From AC-37 sp036386455 (GTDB taxonomy: Bacteria > Actinomycetota > Thermoleophilia > Solirubrobacterales > Thermoleophilaceae), in NCBI GenBank assembly GCA_036386455.1, contig DASVVS010000173.1:53113-117112 (forward strand): a DNA stretch of 64,000 bases, given 5' to 3'. Within the stretch, counting starts at the first letter, position 1; every line of letters begins with the position of its first letter. Made by a program: the position numbers and the translations under genes. Below the pieces are notes generated by a model that worked only from the letters and a program-made list of their open reading frames with translations, was not told the DNA's origin and did no database searches. Below are positions 60,336-64,000 of the stretch, in pieces.

Positions 60336-60774
60336 GAACGCGCTCCATCGTGACGTGGTCGATGCCCTCCTCCACGAAGGGCTCGCCGACCTGCTCGTAG
60401 CCCGCGCGGGCGTACAGCGTGACCGCCCGCGCCTGGGCGTGCAGGCGCATGTGGGTGATCCCGGCCGCGCTGGTCGCACGCTCCGCCTCCTCGAGCAGGA
60501 GCGCACCGATCCCGCGGCCGCGCGCGGACGGCTCCACGGCCATCCGTCCCAGCCGCCCGACGCCCTCGCGGATCAGGACGCGGCAGGTGCCGAGGACCCG
60601 ACCGTCCTCGACGGCCACGAACTGGAGCGCCTCCCCGTCGAGGCCGTCGCGGTCGGCGGCGGGGTCGACCCCCTGCTCGTCGCAGAAGACGCGCTCGCGC
60701 AGCGCCAGCGCGCGGTCGAGCTCGGCGGCGTCGCGGACCGGGCGGACCTCCACGGCCCCGACGCTACCTGGCAT
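60328..60774 (-). CDS. GNAT-family N-acetyltransferase
   Basis: 148 residues. RERVFCDEQGVDPAADRDGLD is the ElaA-like N-terminal motif. MAVEPSARGRGIGALLLEEAE is the acetyl-CoA pyrophosphate-binding loop (RGRGIG), followed by LHAQARAVTLYARAGYEQVG. The substrate is not deducible. It is overlapped at both ends by neighbours (galT by 8 bases, TlpA-like by 11), so the three are co-translated. Confidence 0.9.
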   Translation of the reverse strand: MPGSVGAVEVRPVRDAAELDRALALRERVFCDEQGVDPAADRDGLDGEALQFVAVEDGRVLGTCRVLIREGVGRLGRMAVEPSARGRGIGALLLEEAERATSAAGITHMRLHAQARAVTLYARAGYEQVGEPFVEEGIDHVTMERVRA

Positions 60775-61312
60775 AGCGCTCGATGTCCTCGCGCAGCCGC
60801 GCCTCGCTCGCGTAGCCGCCCTGCTTGAGATAGGTGAGCTCCCCCTCGCGGTCGTAGAACGCCGTCGCCGGGAACGCCAGCTGGCCGTTGAACACCCGCG
60901 CCACCTTCTGGTCGGGGTCCTCGTAGCTCGGGAAGCTGACCGGGTAGTCGCCGAGGAACTCGCGCGCGTCGCCCGCGTTGTCCTGCGAGTCGACGCCTAC
61001 GAACGCCACCTCGCGCCCCAGCTCGACCGACAGCCGCTGGAAGTACGGGAACTCGTTGCGGCAGGGGCCGCACCAGGAGGCCCACTTGTTCACCACGACC
61101 GGATGTCCGCGCAGCGCGCGCACGCGCGCCTCGAACGCCGCGGCGCCGCCGGGGAGCAGGCGGTTCGACTCGCGGTGCAGCGCGGCGAGCGGCGCGGGCG
61201 CACCCGCCAGGCGCTCGCGAGCCTGCTCGGCCGGCGGGGCGGCGCTCTCGGGGTCGTCCTGGCAGCCCGCCAGGAGCAGCGCGCACAGCACGATCGGGAG
61301 GACTCGCCGCAC
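60764..61312 (-). CDS. TlpA/ResA-like thioredoxin-fold lipoprotein
   Basis: 182 residues from GTG 61312. The lipobox is LLLAGC after a short basic hydrophobic signal (VRRVLPIVLCALLLAGC), so the start is well supported despite the frame being open upstream. The thioredoxin-like domain carries WASWCGPC, with FVGVDSQDNAGDAREFLGDYPVSFPSYEDPD and a cis-Pro in LAFPATAFYD. It acts outside the membrane in disulfide reduction, often for cytochrome c maturation, and a cytochrome c domain is encoded at 12314-13027. Confidence 0.9.
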   Translation of the reverse strand: MRRVLPIVLCALLLAGCQDDPESAAPPAEQARERLAGAPAPLAALHRESNRLLPGGAAAFEARVRALRGHPVVVNKWASWCGPCRNEFPYFQRLSVELGREVAFVGVDSQDNAGDAREFLGDYPVSFPSYEDPDQKVARVFNGQLAFPATAFYDREGELTYLKQGGYASEARLREDIERYAR

Positions 61313-61531
61313 GCCGATCAGGTTCGCACACCCGAATGTCTGGTCCCGGTGGCGCGGGTGCGTTAAGATTGCGGGTGCATTCGCTCCCCGATTGGGGGAC
61401 GGACGCCGCCGCCGAGCGGACTCCTCGATCGGCGGCAGCACAGGGGACGTCCGGCCGTGTCGCTCTGCGGCCCAGACCGCACCGCCACACCCCCGCACGT
61501 CCCACCCACCTCTTCATCCAGAGAGCCCTAG
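61313..61531 (+). other. 219-base divergent intergenic region upstream of the helicase
   Basis: TAAGAT at 61364-61369 could be a -10, giving a leader of about 155 bases. The leader has a small TCCCC-GATT-GGGGA hairpin near 61386 and an AT-poor, C-rich remainder. No coding frame is supported. It may hold a regulatory leader but no riboswitch class is recognised. Confidence 0.35.
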
Positions 61532-64000
61532 TTGGCCGACAGTCAGTCCGTTTCCGCCGCCTTGCCGGTTGCCGAGGAAGACCTCGCACGCGTCGAGGAC
61601 TTCACGCGTGAGCCGTTCGTCCACGAGGACGAGGATCCCGCGGTCGTCCTGGCCAAGGACGCCCCGCGCCGGCGCGCGTTCGACGCGGCGCTGAAGGAGG
61701 TCGAGGCCGGGCGCGAGCACCCGTCCGTCGCGTGGCAGCAGGAGTTCGCGCTGATGCTGGGGCTGGAGCGGCTGCTCTCCCAGGACGAGCCGCACCTCGC
61801 CGACGGCACGCTCCTCTCGGCCCACCAGGTGGACGCCCTCTCGGGCACGCTGATCGCCCTCCTGACCGAGGCCCAGTCCTCGCAGCGGCCCGGCGGGCGC
61901 AATGGCAGCGGCAACGGCGCCGTGGCTCCCGAGGAGATCGGTGAGCTGCCGTCGGGCGAGGTCGAGCTCGAGGGCGACGAGGAGATCGGCGAGGAGGACG
62001 AGCCGCTCGACTGGGACCCCGCCGCCGAGGTCGAGGAGGAGGAGGTCGACGCCGATGGCCCGCCATCCGACGACCCCGGCGCCACGCGGCGCTTCTGGTT
62101 CGAGCACGCGACCGGCGCGGGCAAGACCGTGGCCGCGCTCGGGTTCGTGGAGGCCACCCGGACGGGTGGCGTCCTCATCCTCACCCACCGGCGCAACCTG
62201 GTCGACCAGTTCCTCGGCGAGCTGAAGGACCGCGGCTACCGCAAGCTGATCAGCCCGCCGCTGCTCGACGGCAAGGGCGAGGACAAGGCGAAGGCGCCGG
62301 TCACCGTCGAGACCTACCAGTGGTACGTGCGCAACGCCGGGCGGGTCTCGGGCGCGTACTCGATCGTCATCTGCGACGAGGCCCACACCGCGCTCGGCGA
62401 GAAGACGAGCGCGTCGATCCGCTCCTGGCAGGGCCCGATCTTCATCGGCATGACGGCCACCGGCGCGCTGATCGCGCGACACGTCACCGACCTCTTCCCC
62501 ACCCAGACCTCGCGCTTCGACCTCGCGCAGGCCGCGCGCCGGGGGGTGATCGCGCCGCTGCGCTGCGTGCGAATCCCGCCCGGCGTCGGGGTCCGCACCA
62601 TCGCCAAGGTTCCGCTGCGCAAGGGCGAGGTGGACCAGGACTTCGACCAGGAGGAGCTGGCCGAGCTCCTCGACCAGGCGCCGTTCAACAGCGCGATCGC
62701 CGATCTGTACCGGGTTCGCTTCAAGGACCTGCCCGGCGTCGTGTACTCGGCCGGCGTGCGCCACGCGCACAACGTCGCCAAGGCGTTCGTGGACGCCGGG
62801 CTGAAGGCGAAGGCCGTCTCCGGCGAGACGCCCAAGCGCGAGCTCACCCGCGTGCTCGCGGCCTACGAGCGCGGCGAGATCGACGTGCTCGTGAACGCGC
62901 AGCTGCTCGCCGAGGGCTGGAACTCGCCGCGCGCGACGGTCTGCATGCACCTCGCCCCGACGGCCTCGCGGCGGATCTACCAGCAGCGGGTCGGGCGCGT
63001 CACGCGGCGCAACCCCGGCAAGGAGGCCGGCATCGTCGTGGACTTCGTCCACCCGGCGACCACGCACGACGACCCCGTGGTGACGCTGCACTCGCTGCTC
63101 GACCGCGATGTCTACCGCGGCGGCGCGATCGTCGTCGGACCGGTGCGGCGCGGGCGCGGGCGGCGGCTGCGGGTGGAGCGGCGCGTGCTGCCCGTGACGC
63201 CCGATCCGGACCGGCGCGCGACCGTTTTCGAGCGCGAGCTGTGGCGGATCGCGGTGGAGCACCTCTCGTGGCAGGAGCAGCACGTGTGGGCCGCCCTGGC
63301 GGGCGCGCGCGTGGCGTCGAACAACTGGCGGCGCGCGAAGGCGATGCTGCACTTCGACTCGACCGGCGAGCTGCGGCGGCGGTTCGTGATCACGTGCCTG
63401 CAGCGCAACCGCAACACGCAGCTGCGGATCCGCGCGCTCCAGGAGATCGCGATCGCGCGCGACGCCGAGGCGTTCGACGAGGCCGTGAACATCGTTGGCG
63501 GCTGGTCGCGCGACGAGCGCCGCGAGGGCGTGAAGGTGCTGCTGCAGGCGCTGGCCGAGCGACCCATCGGGCGCCGCGACCAGGCGACGGCGTGGCTGTG
63601 GCACCTCGCCGAGTACTCGCGCGAGGTGCACGAGGAGTACGCGGTGCAGCGCTGGCCGGAGACGAAGCGGCTGCTGGGGCTGCTCGTGAACTCCTCGGGC
63701 GGTGCGCACGCGCGGAACGCGCGGCGGCTGGTGCAGGCGTCGCGCAAGCAGGACCGGCGGCTCTCCGCGGCCCTCCTGGCGGCGGCCCTCGCTCACACGC
63801 CCGAGGCCGAGGAGGTGCTGCGCGGGGCGCGCACGCGGATGGCCCGCAAGCCGAGCGCCCTGGCGCGCGAGCTCCTGAGGAACTTCCCGAAGGGCAGGCG
63901 CCGGCGCGGCGGGCGGCGGCGCAAACGCAGCGGGGGCGGCGGCGAGGAGGGCGCCGAGGGCTCGAACGGCGTGGCCGAGGGCGCGGTGGTCGAGAACGGC
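61532..64000 (+). CDS. DEAD/DEAH-type superfamily 2 helicase, 3' end outside window
   Basis: 823 codons, open to the window edge. A TAG directly precedes TTG 61532, so this is the only early start. A Q-motif-like region (SAHQVDALSGTLIALL, 96-111) is followed by an acidic low-complexity insert (about 132-182). Then come Walker A ATGAGKT (193-199), ILTHRRNLVDQF, DEAH (282-285, VICDEAHTALG), GMTAT (306-310) and motif VI YQQRVGRVTRRNPGK. The C-terminal part after about 600 is helical with HEAT-like stretches (QLRIRALQEIAIARDAEAF, ERREGVKVLLQALAE) and a basic GRRRRGGRRRK tail. ATPase motifs are intact. The role may be DNA repair or RNA remodelling. Confidence 0.85.
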   Translation, partial: MADSQSVSAALPVAEEDLARVEDFTREPFVHEDEDPAVVLAKDAPRRRAFDAALKEVEAGREHPSVAWQQEFALMLGLERLLSQDEPHLADGTLLSAHQVDALSGTLIALLTEAQSSQRPGGRNGSGNGAVAPEEIGELPSGEVELEGDEEIGEEDEPLDWDPAAEVEEEEVDADGPPSDDPGATRRFWFEHATGAGKTVAALGFVEATRTGGVLILTHRRNLVDQFLGELKDRGYRKLISPPLLDGKGEDKAKAPVTVETYQWYVRNAGRVSGAYSIVICDEAHTALGEKTSASIRSWQGPIFIGMTATGALIARHVTDLFPTQTSRFDLAQAARRGVIAPLRCVRIPPGVGVRTIAKVPLRKGEVDQDFDQEELAELLDQAPFNSAIADLYRVRFKDLPGVVYSAGVRHAHNVAKAFVDAGLKAKAVSGETPKRELTRVLAAYERGEIDVLVNAQLLAEGWNSPRATVCMHLAPTASRRIYQQRVGRVTRRNPGKEAGIVVDFVHPATTHDDPVVTLHSLLDRDVYRGGAIVVGPVRRGRGRRLRVERRVLPVTPDPDRRATVFERELWRIAVEHLSWQEQHVWAALAGARVASNNWRRAKAMLHFDSTGELRRRFVITCLQRNRNTQLRIRALQEIAIARDAEAFDEAVNIVGGWSRDERREGVKVLLQALAERPIGRRDQATAWLWHLAEYSREVHEEYAVQRWPETKRLLGLLVNSSGGAHARNARRLVQASRKQDRRLSAALLAAALAHTPEAEEVLRGARTRMARKPSALARELLRNFPKGRRRRGGRRRKRSGGGGEEGAEGSNGVAEGAVVENG

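Noticed and set aside
61514..63796. 760-codon minus-strand frame
   Set aside because: It is antisense to the helicase, whose frame has intact, ordered motifs. The minus-strand product has none.

Overview
The window is very GC-rich actinobacterial DNA. Genes are packed tightly, GTG starts are common, many stop/start overlaps are of the ATGA or GTGA type, and convergent genes often overlap at their 3' ends. The gene content points to a deep-branching actinobacterium of the Thermoleophilia/Solirubrobacterales kind. The main clue is a menaquinol:cytochrome c reductase built like the Bacillus or b6f enzyme (Rieske, short cytochrome b, subunit IV fused to cytochrome c) in place of the usual actinobacterial QcrCAB. 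This placement is inference from content, not from a database comparison. There are no insertion sequences, prophage genes or CRISPR arrays. Everything looks chromosomal and mostly housekeeping.

Layout. 1-6.9 kb: end of a GtrA-like gene, a GT-C membrane glycosyltransferase, a carboxymuconolactone-decarboxylase-like gene, a YmdB-type phosphodiesterase, an ABC exporter pair resembling cytochrome-c maturation exporters, and a secreted TolB-like repeat protein. 7-10.7 kb: hemB, a fused two-domain siroheme-decarboxylase-like protein, hemL and a small unknown. 10.7-14.7 kb: Rieske, cytochrome b6-like and subunit IV-cytochrome c genes, followed directly by a menaquinone methyltransferase and a polyprenyl diphosphate synthase, so a quinol oxidase complex sits beside the genes making its quinone. 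14.7-18.2 kb: a zinc-ribbon protein, dcd, tatA, tatC, a TPR-like protein, a STAS anti-anti-sigma factor and tRNA-Lys. 18.2-23.4 kb: a repeat membrane protein, a degenerate GGDEF protein, a class IV aminotransferase and membrane proteins.

23.3-28.1 kb (minus strand) is the conserved rpsF-ssb-rpsR-rplI-dnaB-purA cluster. 28.1-31.9 kb: a basic repeat protein, a large palindrome, then an HATPase-like gene, treT and otsA for trehalose synthesis without otsB. 31.9-37 kb: a frameshifted inositol-monophosphatase-family gene, an OmpR-type two-component system and a membrane pseudo-peptidase. 37-46.6 kb: thiL, an MptB-like glycosyltransferase, a class A penicillin-binding protein, an MscS channel, HAD, CPBP protease, L,D-transpeptidase, patatin-like protein and pyrE.

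46.6-61.3 kb: a secreted unknown, an Rv1264-like adenylate cyclase with a hydrolase, a large membrane protein divergent from a TetR gene with a clear shared operator, a luciferase-like monooxygenase fused to an SCP2-like domain, an acyl-CoA dehydrogenase with a Tat-exported PhoX/DUF839 protein, tRNA-Arg, a membrane metallophosphoesterase, galT, a GNAT acetyltransferase and a TlpA-like lipoprotein. From 61.5 kb a DEAD/DEAH-type helicase with an unusual acidic insert runs off the window end.

The items most worth a second look are the fused AhbA-AhbB-like protein between hemB and hemL, the PhoX-like gene whose only start codon abuts the 3' end of tRNA-Arg, the acidic-insert helicase, the 56-bp palindrome at 28617-28672, the frameshifted phosphatase, and the 45-residue cysteine-containing repeats at 19076-19748. 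No intergenic stretch exceeds 300 bases.
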